A stretch of 60,568 bases of DNA from Xanthoparmelia taractica (Eukaryota > Ascomycota > Lecanoromycetes > Lecanorales > Parmeliaceae), in assembly GCA_033085395.1 (NCBI GenBank), contig JANQBS010000236.1, positions 1-60,568 on the forward strand. The letters run 5' to 3'. The notes beneath the pieces are model-generated. The model was not told the DNA's origin and searched no databases. It saw only the letters and a list, made by a program, of their open reading frames with translations. Positions 34,276 to 46,099 of this stretch are shown piece after piece. The position numbers and the translations under genes are program-made. Position 1 is the stretch's first letter. Every line of letters starts with the position of its first letter.

Positions 34276-36973
34276 GAAGTGATCAGGGAATTCAAAGTCG
34301 AAACATTGTGAATTCCGACCATTAACCCCACTTCTGCACACTACGATCTTAGAATTTCACTCTGAAAGAAGCTTGTGGCACTGCTGAGGGGCCGCTCAAC
34401 TGTGTCACAATCTTCTACTGCGTGATTTTTGGGGATAGAACCAGAGGATAAAGATCTCGAGCCGCGGGGATGTGTTGGGCGGAAGGCTGAGGAGATTTGC
34501 GAAGGAGGTTGGTAGGAGCGTAGGTTGACAAGTAGAATGTAAATGGGCTGATAGGTGAGGACCGTGCTGCAGTGGACTTAGGTAAGTCAATTACTCTAGC
34601 CACTAGTCAGAAAGCTAGCGTTGAAGGTGGCGAGTGTTTTGCTGCAGCTGCACGCAAGAACGAATATATGAAGAAAGTAGATATTGACCCATGGATTTTG
34701 CATTTGGCTACGTGCTGGCGTAAAGCTGGGCAGCCGATGTACATAATTTCTTTGTCGACATGCATCATCATGTGTGTTACCCATCCAAATGCACACCAGA
34801 TTGACGCGTAGAAACCCCCCATTCGATCTAGGGCCGGTCTTGCATCGTCACGAGTATAGAATTTAGAATACGTGACGTCTTAGGCTTCCAGCGGTTCTCG
34901 CAACTAATCATGACACTCGGCCTGCTTCGTCTGCGCTTTCCGATTCTGAATTGGACCTTGAATATTGCAGAGTCTATTTGACGCTCTATACTTGCGTTGC
35001 CCGGTGACCTTTGTGCGTCTTGTTAGCTGGGAGTGAAAAGGTGCATACGAGTGTTTGTTATTGATATGTGCCTGATACCATGCAAGATGACATTTAGAGC
35101 TGTGGGATTCTACCTCTCCTGCGACGCTCCACGCCGTATCATATTACGTGTCGCCGCTTCCCTCGGTTCGTAACCCTTCATCACTTAGGTGGGTACTTCG
35201 TAAATTCTTTCCTGCATCCATGGTTTATTTGTCTCTTTCGCCGAGAAAGTTGAATTGTGACATATAATACGGTTCCATCGATGGGCGCTTTTTGACTCGC
35301 GTTATTTTCCTATATTGCTGTCTCCGTAGCTTGCTAGTAGTAAGATGCATGGATATGCGGTTAAAGATCTCTGCATCGCGATCCCTTTGGCTATGCTGTC
35401 TCGGCTCGCCCGATGTATCGATTTGCCTTTTGAAACGAGCAGATTGTCATAAGGGGTTTTGCCGGTCTTGAGTTGCCTGTGCAAGGAGGCTTCGTTAAAG
35501 TACTACATGGAAGCAACGGTAGCCCATGGCAAAAGCGGCGTCATTATGGAATCAGTCGCTCATTGACTACAAGCATTAGGGAACAAATAGGATACGATTC
35601 AAACGAAGGAAGGTCTGTTGTTATATGGGCCCCTCGATAGTGTTTGATGTCATTGGCAGGGTGACATGGCTCAGCGAGATCGCTAACAGCTCGCAAGGGG
35701 AATAGGTAGCTCGGTCTTCTGCCTCTCCGGTATAATGGAATTGGCAATCTGCAATCCTCGCGTCGAAACAAGGCCAGAAGGTTGGTAACAAGAATGGTAG
35801 CTTTGGTACTCTACAAGCATGCTCGGTAAGTCAACGCAGGTGCGAGAAAGGTTACAGCTGTAAGACAGATAGACGATGAGACGGACTAAGGATGCCTATA
35901 GAGCGGCTGTAAGCTGAACTGCTTATCGATTCCTTGCGAAGACTTTCAAGTTCGCGTTTGCTTGACGCTCTTTTGCCGTTGGACTCAACCGCCGGCTAAC
36001 AGGAGCTTTGATATTGCAACGGTCTCGCCCTCGGCAATGATATCTCCACAAAGTCTAGGTTGGCGAAGAAGCCGGACAGTCTAACCGAGTTCAGGACTAG
36101 TCGCCGCTTAGACTTGTCCGAGCGTCAGAGGCCGGGCAATGTTTGATTGCATGATATGTTAAGGATAAGCATCCTCCTTTTTTCCTTCGGCTCGTATCTA
36201 GTATTGTGTCCGAAGTATCTAATTATTTTCATATTGTGAAAACATTAGATATGAGAAAAGATGAAGGAGAAGATGCTTCGGAGCGGACACATAAGGGGTA
36301 TGCAAGTGGACGAAGCCGAGGTCCTTGATGGTGCTTGCTCGCTTCGTAAGGGCATGGAAACAAGAGAAGAATCGCCACCTAATCTGGTTCGAAAGCTGTC
36401 GCGTGAGCCTCGGATGTAAGCAGAGATCTCCATGCTGACCGGCGGGAATGATGATCGGGTTAGGAAGAAAGATAACGACTTTCTTATCAGGGACGATGCG
36501 ATTGGATCGGTGGGCATACAATCTGCATGATTTAGGGAGCCGGGGATAGCGCGATGCGGAAGGTGACAAGGGTTTGCATTTTGCCCCTCATTTCTCGCAA
36601 CATTCCAATCATCGATCATTATTCTCGTCACCAAATTTCCTTCCCGCCGTTGCCAACCATATGACCGGAATACACACCAACCCTCTAACATACTCGTGTC
36701 CGACATGGTCATCAATACCTTCCATCCAATATGTCTCTGATTGGTGGGACACGTCGGAGTCCCCCGCCCTCATTTGCCGAATCCATGTCATGGACCAGAT
36801 CGGCATTCCCGTCCTACCGCATGTGCACCATGCCCCCATTGAGCCAGCTACCTGCAACCTCTTAACCCTGCATTAATACCCCTCCCCTCTGCCCTCCTTT
36901 CGTCTCTTCTTTGTTTTTTCTTCTGTCTCCATCTCATTCTCTGCCATAAGCGCATCCTTCCACTTCCACTACC
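34276..36973. other. 2.7-kb intergenic region
   Basis: No convincing gene. Minus-strand frames such as 36245-36715 have no domain. The last ~110 bases before 36974 are CT-rich and form the probable promoter/5' UTR of the transporter gene. Confidence 0.5.
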
Positions 36974-38967
36974 ATGACAAGTGGACCCATTGGACTTGAC
37001 CTAGCAGAGGTCGCCAAGGCTAATGTGCCTCAAGTAATTGACGTCCCTGCTGCCCCCGGGTTAGTCAACGAGAAGAACGAGAAGGCCCTTGCGATTGCCG
37101 ACGATGAGCCCGTGTACGCGTCCGACGGCTCTCTGAGGGGTCCGGACGGTGAAGAGTACCCCACCGCGGAAGAGGTGGCCAAATTACGCCGTGTCTGCGG
37201 CACCGTTCCATGGAGCGCCTACACCATTGCCTTCGTCGAACTCTGCGAGCGATTCTCCTACTACGGAACCACGGTAGTCTGTAAGTCACGCGCAAAGCCT
37301 CATACTAGTCATGATGGCTACGGCGGCTCCAGAGCTAAGTGAAGAATGATACAGTCGTTAATTTCATTCAAAATCCTCTCCCCGATGGTTCAACCACGGG
37401 CGCCTCCGGCACCAACGGACAATCCGGCGCGTTGGGCTTGGGCCAGCGAGCCTCGACCGGCCTGACCACCTTCAACTCCATGTGGGCCTATTTTATGCCA
37501 CTCTTGGGTGCATACATGGCCGACCAGTACTGGGGGCGATTCAAGACGATTCAAATCTCCATTTTCATTGCCATTGTGGGCCACATCATTCTCATCGTCT
37601 CTACCCTTCCTTCGGTCATCGCACACCCTAATGGCTCGATTGCGGCCTTCGCCATCGGTTTGATCATCTTCGGAATCGGCGTTGGAGGATTTAAACCCAA
37701 CGTGTCTCCTCTAATTGCCGAGCAGTATGAGGCGAAACACCCGCGACAGTTTATCAAAGTCCAGAAGAGCGGCGAGCGGACCATTGTGGACCCAACCATG
37801 ACAATCTCGCGAATCTACATGTACTTCTACCTCATGATCAACGTTGGCGCTTTAGTCGGCCAGATCGGCATGGTCTATGCAGAGAAATACGTGGGTTATT
37901 GGCTGGCGTTCCTGCTGCCGACTCTCATGTTCTTGTGCTGCCCCACTGTCATGTACCTCATGCGCAATAAATATGCTACACGGCCACCTACGGGCTCCGT
38001 ACTTGCCAAAGCTCTTAAACTCTGGGGCTTCGCTATGAAGGGCCGCTGGTCCGTGAACCCTGTGACAACGTAAGTGGTATATACTCTCTCCAAACTCCTT
38101 TTTCTGAGCTTAGCTGACAGCGACTATCATTATAGCGTCGCTAACATGCGCTCAAATGACTTTTGGGAAAATGTCAAGCCAAGCAAATTGGGGCCAAACA
38201 AACCTGTTTGGATGACTTTCGACGACGTCTGGGTCGATGAAGTTCGAAGAGGCCTAAAAGCCTGCACTGTCTTCCTCTGGTACCCAATCTGGTGGCTTTC
38301 CTATAATCAAATGACCACCAACATGATCTCCCAAGCCGCGACCATGGAACTCCACGGCGCCCCCAACGATCTCATCAACAATATCGACCCCATCGCCCTC
38401 GTCATTTTCATTCCCATCTGTGATTTATTCCTCTATCCAGGCCTTGAACGCATGGGGATCCGCTTCACGCCGTTGAAGAAGATTGCATGGGGTTTCGTCA
38501 CCGCGTCGGCTTCCATGATCGCAGCATGCGTCACCCAATACTACATCTACAAACTTGGTCCTTGCGGTCATTATCCTTCAAGCGAGGACTGCTCGGGCCC
38601 TGCTCCCATCAACGTCTGGGTCCAGACCATCCCCTACGTCCTCATCGCCTTCTCGGAGATCTTCGCCTCCATCACCGGTCTCGAGTATGCCTTCACAAAG
38701 GCGCCGAAGAATATGCGTTCCGTCGTCACGGCGGTATTCTTGTTCACGAGTGCTATTTCCTACGCCATCGGAGAGGCCTTCGTCTCCCTCTCCGCTGACC
38801 CGCTCTTGATATGGAACTACATGATCATTTCCATTTTGACCGCGGTCAGCGGCGTTGGATTCTGGATTTCTCATCGCAAGTTGGATGCCCAGGAGGACAA
38901 GCTCAACTTTATCCCCGAGAGCTCATTCAAGGGAAGGCAAATGAGTTATGGCGGTCAGGCTGCTTGA
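36974..38967 (+). CDS. POT/PTR2-family proton-coupled oligopeptide transporter
   Basis: Three exons (36974-37280, 37355-38069, 38136-38967; introns 74 and 66 nt) give 617 aa, the usual size of fungal PTR2 proteins, which import di- and tripeptides with protons across the plasma membrane. The family motif ExxERFxYYG is present as ELCERFSYYG (residues 89-98), followed by a long soluble N-terminus typical of fungi. IGVGGFKPNVSPLIAEQY, YFYLMINVGALVG and about twelve hydrophobic segments complete the fold. The coding sequence appears intact. It could take up peptides, or, as some POT relatives do, export a small metabolite. Its link to the NRPS-like cluster 9 kb upstream is not established. Confidence 0.93.
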
Positions 38968-40210
38968 GACAATGATGACATGCTCCTCAAAGCGTTCTGC
39001 TTTACTACAACTAGGAATGATAATCGACGTTTTTGTCTTCTCTCTACGTGCCTGTGCTTCAATTAGTATCGCCGCGCGCGCTCCCGACACATTGCCGAGT
39101 AAAGCCGCTCCACGCAAGGACTCCCAGGGTAGGCAGGTATCCATGTACAACGCGGCAGGGACGCACTAGCACAACTTCCACCACTCGGCTAACGTCTCCG
39201 TCTCCATCCTCTCCGTCTCCTCCTTCTCCCACGGCAGCACGCACTCCAAGTCTAACCAATTCAGCACACCTCAACTCACCCCACCCCGCCTATGCCGAAG
39301 CCTCATCTCCCGCATTTCCCCTTCCCTTCCCCTCCCTCGCTCCTTGCTATAGGTCCTTACTTCAAAAATAAATAAAAGTGATCTCTGGCAATGGCAGGCT
39401 TTTCCATTTCTGTTTATTATTTGCTATTGCCGCTCTTTCTGCAAGATTAAGGGTTGGTGTCTCAGGTTGCTGTTTTCCTTTTGGAGTCAGAGGTGGTGGT
39501 GTGTGCGGAGAGGCGGGGTGTTAGGGGAGGGAGAAAGAGAGAAAGAGAGAGAGTGTGTGGGGGTCTGTAGTGTGTATGGGGTCTTTTTTTGTGGCGGAGT
39601 CGACGAGTAAGATTCCTTGTCGTCGGATAGGGCAGGAGGAGAAGCATGAAGAGGAGGAGGGATGGAGCTTGGTTCGCGGATTGGGTTGGGAGTCAATATT
39701 GATGCTGATGACAGATGGGTTGATTTGGTGTTGAGGGACTTGATGTTTGTAGTTGGGGCTTCGTGGTTGTGGCGTTGTGGGCGTGGGGTGGGGAGGCAAA
39801 TTGAGCTGGGGGGCAGGTAAGTATGATGGATAAGCCATGATCTGTGTTTCTGTGGGGTGTGGGTGGGGAGGGAGATACATTGCGAGCGGGGTAAGGGGAT
39901 CGGGTTGAGATGGATCTAGGGGTGGGGAGGGAGGAGGGTAGACGTAATCTACTGGTGGGTTCTTTGGAATGGGAATGTTGTTAGGAAGAGGACGACGGAG
40001 GGCAAATGTTGAATGCTTGGACGAATCCTGTGTACACGTTCGCTCGAGCTACTGGAATGATGGGACGAAGAGTAAAAGGCAAGGCGTGGTTGCATCTTAA
40101 CAATTTGCTGCTTGTCAGGCGTCTATCATCAGGTTCGCTTTCGTCTAATAGGTATCGCATCTGCAAACTCCAACGCTTGTGGGGTCGATTACCCCGAACA
40201 GAACTTCTAC
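38968..40210. other. Intergenic, low-complexity rich
   Basis: Contains C/T-rich (39180-39350) and G/T/A-rich stretches (39480-39960) that give spurious Pro/Ser/His-rich frames. I see no gene. Confidence 0.5.
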
Positions 40211-40399
40211 TCCTGCAGGACCGTACGACTTTTAACGCTCGCAGAGGTTGATCACCTCAAAGATGGATTTAAGTCCTGCAACACCGTACCACTCTCAACG
40301 CTCGTAGTAGTTGAATACCATAAATAGTTGTTCTATTCCTGTAGCACTATATGACTTTCACTACCGAGAACGCAAATTACGATTCTTCTGTGGACTTAG
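40211..40399. repeat. Three-copy tandem repeat, period 63 bp
   Basis: Units begin at 40211, 40274 and 40337 with TCCTGCAGGACCGTACGACT, TCCTGCAACACCGTACCACT and TCCTGTAGCACTATATGACT. Copies diverge by scattered substitutions. No protein frame stays open through all units. Confidence 0.7.
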
Positions 40400-40498
40400 G
40401 GTTCCCTACAACATCTCGCAAGCTCTGATAATAGCATCCGAGACCTCCGAGACCTGTTCGTACAAGAGCGGTTAGGAAAACACTTGTTGTAAACTCTC

Positions 40499-41295
40499 TC
40501 AATTCAGCAGGCCAAGATTCCGACTCACATTATTGGCCTCGAATGGCTCAAAGTGATTTCCAGGAATACCAATCACCTCCACCTTGGCACCAACGATCTC
40601 CTCCCAGTCCTCGGCAATACTGTGTGGATTTGAACGATCCTCCAACCAAGCAACATGCGCGGACGGCAGTGAACTGGCATCAAAACCCTCTTTACTCCGC
40701 AACAAGATCATATCCAGGTATGAAGCCTTTTGCGCGGGTCTGTAACTTGTTAAAAGCTTGGTATTGAGAGTAAACTGTCGACGGATTGCCTTGCTGAAAG
40801 ATTGGCCTGGGTCATTGGAGTCGTCACCGGCAGTCTTGGTGACGGCGTCGATGATGTCGGCGGGTATAGGCTGGTGATCCAGGGGCGCGGGGGAGTCGAT
40901 GAGGACGATGCCTTTGACGGGATAGTTGTTCTCCAGGAGGACTTGCGCTGCGTGGAAGGCGACTACGCCACCGAATGACCAGCCTAAGGATGGGTTAGCT
41001 CGACGCTTGCGGGCAGTGATGGAAGGGGTTACGAGAGAGTTGCCGTGGCCTTACCGCCTAGGATGCACGGCCCGTCAATGGTAGTGGATATCTTGTCAGC
41101 GTATGCGCTGGCCATGGAGCTCAAATCATCCCATTTGTCCTCTGTGAAGTTCTTTGGGTTCGATATACTCCAGAGCTCGCGGCCAAGAGGCTTGATTCTT
41201 CTGTACTGCATACAGACGCCGCTGCCGTCGTGGATGAGGATTAGCGGCTCCAAACCATTGCCCCCTTTATCGGTTTGAACGCGGGCGAGTGACAT
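40499..41295 (-). CDS. Orphan polyketide-synthase-type thioesterase
   Basis: Exons 41295-41055 and 40983-40499 joined by a 71-nt intron give 241 aa from the first ATG (MSLARVQTDKGG). The domain is the alpha/beta-hydrolase TE found at the C-terminus of fungal PKSs: LILIHDGSGVCMQYRRIKPL, GWSFGG with the nucleophile Ser (~83), LIDSPAPLDH, and GNHFEPF with the catalytic His. In the gene direction the frame is open back to a TTTAG acceptor-like site at ~41375, and that stretch is Gln/Ser-rich (ETQSQNTLSQQP), like a PKS linker. No KS, AT or ACP sequence lies upstream. It is either a stand-alone TE gene or the 3' remnant of a lost PKS gene. Coding and catalytic residues look intact. Confidence 0.75.
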
Positions 41296-41375
41296 GACGC
41301 CTTGTCTACAGGGTTGCTGGGACAATGTGTTCTGCGATTGGGTTTCGGGATGACGCCTGGCCTGACCCTAAAGGT

Positions 41376-44300
41376 AGGTTGAGGCTTTTCGCCGTTATCC
41401 GTCCCGCCGGTACAAGTAGAGAGGTTCTGTCAGAGATCCTATACTTCAACCTATGCGCTTCCAGGAAGGAGTTTTACGGATCACTCTGGTGTATTGCTCA
41501 ACGAATATAAGATTAGAGCTGCCATCTACATTATTGTCGAGCAGTAGACTAGTACGAAGAGATATCATTACCGCGCTTATAGACCAATGTACTTAGTCGC
41601 ACTGTCCCCCACTTCCAGTAAACGCGCTAAGACGTAAATACGATTAGCGTATTACACCCAAACAGAAGAAATTCTCTACTACTTCTCCACCTAATTTCTA
41701 CACCCAGCCCACACGCTCTTACGCTTTGTTAGTGCAGGCGTTAAGCGACCTAGGCTTCGGCTGTATGAAGTCAAGAGTTCTTGTACTGCTGCAGAAGACT
41801 CGACGTCCAATGGTGGTGGGACAGGAGGAAGGCCAATTTGCAAGTTAGCCTCGCGGTGTGCAATCTGCTCAAAGCTAATCTCTTCATAATAAGATCACAG
41901 GCACACGGTAGTGAATACGATCGAAGCTGATTCTCTTACTCTCACGCCATCTTCACATTCTCTTCCTCCCTAAATCCTTCCCCCCCCCCTCCGGTCTCGG
42001 ACAGAGCAACAGCGACGCCTCCGACATTAGGAAAGCATGTGGGTAATTCGGTGCTGAGGAAGATGCCCTACAAATATACTAGCAGGACACGGATAATGAA
42101 GCAGGGTTCTTCCTGGCTCTGAGTCTACGGTGGATCGTCAGAAGTGGCGGCTCAGAAACTATCGAGAAAACAGATGGGACGCTGATATCGTTTTGCCACA
42201 ATGAGCACGCTACAAGTCCGGTTTCTTCGAGCAGCATGACAGAACAGGTCAAATACCCAAAGGCTTCCTGCCGTGTGACACTCTACGAAGGTCGAGTCCA
42301 ACCTTGAGAACCCTTGTGAGAAGCTGAGAGAAGCCGCCTCCAAACAGCAAAATTCCCCAGATACCGATTGATCCCAGCGCTCCTGTTTCTTCGCCAAAGA
42401 CTGCTGTCCGAGACAGCGCCTGACAGCTAGCGTCATGCCTTATCTGATGTCTATCTTCGGCAGGTATGAGCACAAGAAGGCTATTGTTGCGGGGGCTACT
42501 ACTTACTTGCTGCCACTGATGGAGCCCTATACGAAGAAATTGAGGGTGAGACCTTGAGTAGGAACCCCAACTTAGACGAAGAGGATGACTACGAACATAA
42601 CGGTGCAAGCAAACCTGGCAAAGGCCACGGAATTGCCAACTGAAATGCTCACAAGTGTACGGCCGTGGACAATAGTTCGAAGCTGTCAGCAAGAGGTTAA
42701 CGATGCGCTTTTATTGTGAAAGTCAACTACCTCTCTAATGGCACCACTTATGGGAGATAGATTTACACTAGACATTGAAACTGATGAAGAATGTACTCAG
42801 AGCTCCCCTGGTCTTCCCGGTCCTGGCAGCATTTTTTTCTCGTTTTCCTTACTCATCATTGTACAGTCATTCTAGAGTGGACGTGCATTTCATTAATATG
42901 TGTATCAACTCGGTATTAGCCGTTGAGGTCATATTTTGACGGGGTGATTGATCTCTCAGGACTAGTAATTAGAAAGATCTAGGAGCTCGGAATCTAGCTA
43001 CAGCGATCCGCGTTCGTGGTCATTAGGCGAGATTACCAACACGCACCCTTGTGAATTCCCAAGAGGTGCCTAGAATATCTATGGGATTCTGGACTCTATC
43101 TGGGCTTACTGAGAGTAGGCTGCTCTAGCCGGCCCGAGGCCTTGAACTGGATGAGCTGTGGGAGCGAGGGCCCCGAGCCCACGCGCTCCTTGCCTCTGCC
43201 ATACTTTCACTAATAGTCAAAAATGTCACAGCGCGCCTAAGTAAAAAGTAGGATGACCTTCGACTAAAAGACTGTTGGGAATATTGATGGGAGGATGAAG
43301 GATTGATTGTTTCTATGCGTGTGAGAAGGCTACTTATACCCCTATTTAACTCTCATGCGGGGTAGCTACAACACAGTGCTGCAGCAATTCCAACAAAGAC
43401 CATGAGTCTAACTGTCGAGACCCTTTGTCTCGATACGCGAAGGCAGAGGCCAAAGATGATAAACTGCTGACTGCTATTTCGTTGCCCAGACTAGCTTCGA
43501 AGCTCGCCAAAGCAAGTGAGTTGCTTTGACAGGGATGGGAGCTTGGGCAAGGCATACCTCTAATTACAGTACACATTGCAAAGGCTATCAGCCTGGGCTA
43601 CTACGCACGATGTCTTCATCACGATCCGACATGTCTCCAAAAGCCTGCTGACTCGACTATGAGAATTTACCGAGGTATCTCACTACGACATACTTCTATT
43701 AGAGCTGCATTAGCGTCACCAACTTTTAGAGTCCGGAAGATTCCGTCTCCGCAGCTTGTTTTTCACTCTTGCCAGCCCTAGGGTTGCTTGCATACAGACC
43801 ATCCTCATTAGTGATTGCATAGGCGAACGCAGTCAGCGTAGACCCTAGAGGGTTACATTCATTAACCAGGCCGCAGCTTCCAACGGCGTGCCCGTGGCCC
43901 AGTTCGAGCCACTCGACCGCCAAAGCATGATAATGTTTCACTCTAATATAATTTGCAAGCGGTTTCTATTAAATTCCCAGACTGTTTAATTTGGCGGTCA
44001 AGGTTCCCTGCACCAATGCTACGCGCAGTAATGACTATATTAGCGTTTCGCTACATCTTAAAACGGCTCCTATCATTCTATGTGGTCGGAGCTACTGACC
44101 TCAAGGGCTTACATTCAGGGCTGAGTATTACAAGATGGCTGTTCCGCTAAACGATAGTATGAAGGTAACTCCCGTTGTGCAGATTGTTCGAGGCTTCGAT
44201 CTTCCGTCGAGCATTGCGCGAGCTGTGCCAGCGATAGGTCGGAACTCGCCATCCCTAATTTTGCTGAAGCACAACGCTGCCTATCTTGTGGCCACTGTGT

Positions 44301-44578
44301 CACTTGGCATCGGTCAAATCTGTACATAATAAGAAGGCTTGGTGGTGAGCTCGCGGAAGGCTGCTACAACTTGGCGTACTTGCATGTTTTACCTTGGTCA
44401 TCCTAAATTTAGCTAAGACTACTAGTTGGTAACATCACAGAGATACACTCCCAGAGACTCACCCTCGTAGAGACTTACAATCACCGAGACCTATCATCAG
44501 TTGCCCCTACAACAAGTGTTAGGTCTACGCCCATCAAACCTTTGCCGTTGACCAACGTGGACACGGAAGATTCACAAG
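41376..44578. other. 3.2-kb intergenic region
   Basis: Short frames on both strands; the longest (42249-42692 minus) has one hydrophobic patch but no continuous membrane protein. A coherent-looking plus-strand stretch at 42435-42550 (MPYLMSIFGRYEHKKAIVAG) lacks context. Nothing is called. Confidence 0.45.
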
Positions 44579-46099
44579 ATGGTACGGGAGCGTCGGAATT
44601 GGACAGCCGAAGAAGATGCTCTTCTGAAGCACGCCGTGGAACTAGGTATATAACCTACAGATATTGAGAACTGTAGCTAGCTTTGGCTAACAGCGTGTAG
44701 CCCGTGGCGGTGATTCTCAAAGCCTCCCATGGAACTCAATAGCACTCAGCGTGCCCGGTCGAACAAATAAAGATTGCCGAAAGCGTTTCCACTACAAGAT
44801 CTCATCTAATGTTAACAGAGGCGCCTGGACGAGAGCCGAAGACGAGAGACTCCGTGCAGCTGTAACAAAGTATGGCTCCAAGTGGTGTCGAGTCGCCATT
44901 TATGTAAGGACAAGAAACGGGGATCAATGCTCCAAAAGGTGGAAAAACACAATTGATCCACGCATTGACCGTAGCGCTTGGAGCTCACAAGACGTAAGCT
45001 CCTACTGCATGTCCTCGAGCGTCGCATGCTACCTTCTGCTCAAAGCTGATCATTGCCTATGGAAATATACAGGAGCAGCTTCTTACTCAATCCGTCGGAA
45101 AGATGGGCCACAATTGGAAGGCCATCGTCAGTAACCATTTCCCGGGGAGAACTGCTCTACAAGCCAGGAATCAGTACAACCAGTTTTGCCGTCGGACCGG
45201 ATTTGATACGCAGCCACCAACACCATGCTCAATGCAGAGTCGGGCAACCCCCGTGCCTACGAAAAGATTCTTTTCACATGTCTCTCCCACCCGCACTAAA
45301 TCCAGAAGCTCACAATTGCGGAAAACACCGACAGATACAGACTTAGAGCATGAAGAGTCGGACTATAATCTCTCTAGTGGAGAAGAGAATCATGGTAATG
45401 ATGACCACGATGCAGACTGGCCAAAAAGCGAGAATTGTTCGCAACGGGACTTAGCAAACGAGACCAATCGCGTGCACTCACGCCACAGTGCTTCGCATCA
45501 ATATGCTATGTTCCCACAGGAACTTGAGTCCCTAAAAGGCCCCTTGCCTAGCGACGGGATGATGCCCTCGTCTTCCTTCAACTACCTATCTCCAGATCAA
45601 CCTACGTGTGCAGTAGAGAATGACCAGGCCCTTGGGCAACCTTCAAGTCAACCATATGCAAGCGATCAGGTATAGAAGGGTCCTGCGTTGTCTGCGAGAG
45701 TCATGACTGATACGCGCTACCTAGGTCTCATGTCTCAATATGACTGTTCAGTCGCCGTCCCAGTCCGATTGGATCAGCCTTTCGAATACCTTTCCAGTGC
45801 CGATGGACTTCTCGGCAAGCAGGGAGACCAGGAAACAAGTCGTCATAGCCGCCACATGCCCCAACAGCGAACTTCGAAATTTGATACAGACAACGGCCGA
45901 TGCTTTAGAGTCTGTTAGCTTTTCAATTACTTCTCCGAATCCTCCATCAACGACCGAAATATCGCCATCTCTCGAAGGTGGCTCAAGGTATATCATTATC
46001 ACTGCATATTGTCTAGCCAATGAATTGGGCAAGCTCACGCAGATGGTTACCGATAACATGGGCTCAGTAAGCTTCACTGTCAGCTCAGGCGGCTCTTAG
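44579..46099 (+). CDS. Three-repeat (R1R2R3) Myb-like DNA-binding protein
   Basis: Four exons (44579-44645, 44701-44993, 45073-45669, 45725-46099; introns 55, 79 and 55 nt) give 443 aa. Three SANT/Myb repeats lie at about residues 8-56 (WTAEEDALL...WNSIALSVPGRTNKDCRKRF), 65-109 (WTRAEDERL...WCRVAIYVRTRNGDQCSKRW) and 116-158 (WSSQDEQLL...WKAIVSNHFPGRTALQARNQ). A basic/acidic disordered middle follows. The C-terminal ~120 aa (residues ~325-443) end in a small folded-looking region with VIAATCPNSELRNLIQTTAD and YIIITAYCLANELGKLTQMV, apparently a duplicated motif. It probably binds DNA in the nucleus as a transcription factor. The fourth exon was chosen because its frame is longest and most protein-like. 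Confidence 0.85.

Noticed and set aside
39180..39960. Pro/Ser/His-rich frames on both strands
   Set aside because: They arise from pyrimidine- and purine-rich low-complexity DNA, not from protein-like sequence.
41296..41325. Thioesterase start at 41325
   Set aside because: That codon is TTG; the first in-frame ATG is at 41295, and the upstream open part is more likely an earlier exon or linker.
42152..42692. Possible membrane protein on the minus strand
   Set aside because: Hydrophobic patches fall in different frames with stops between them, and no splice model restores a known fold.
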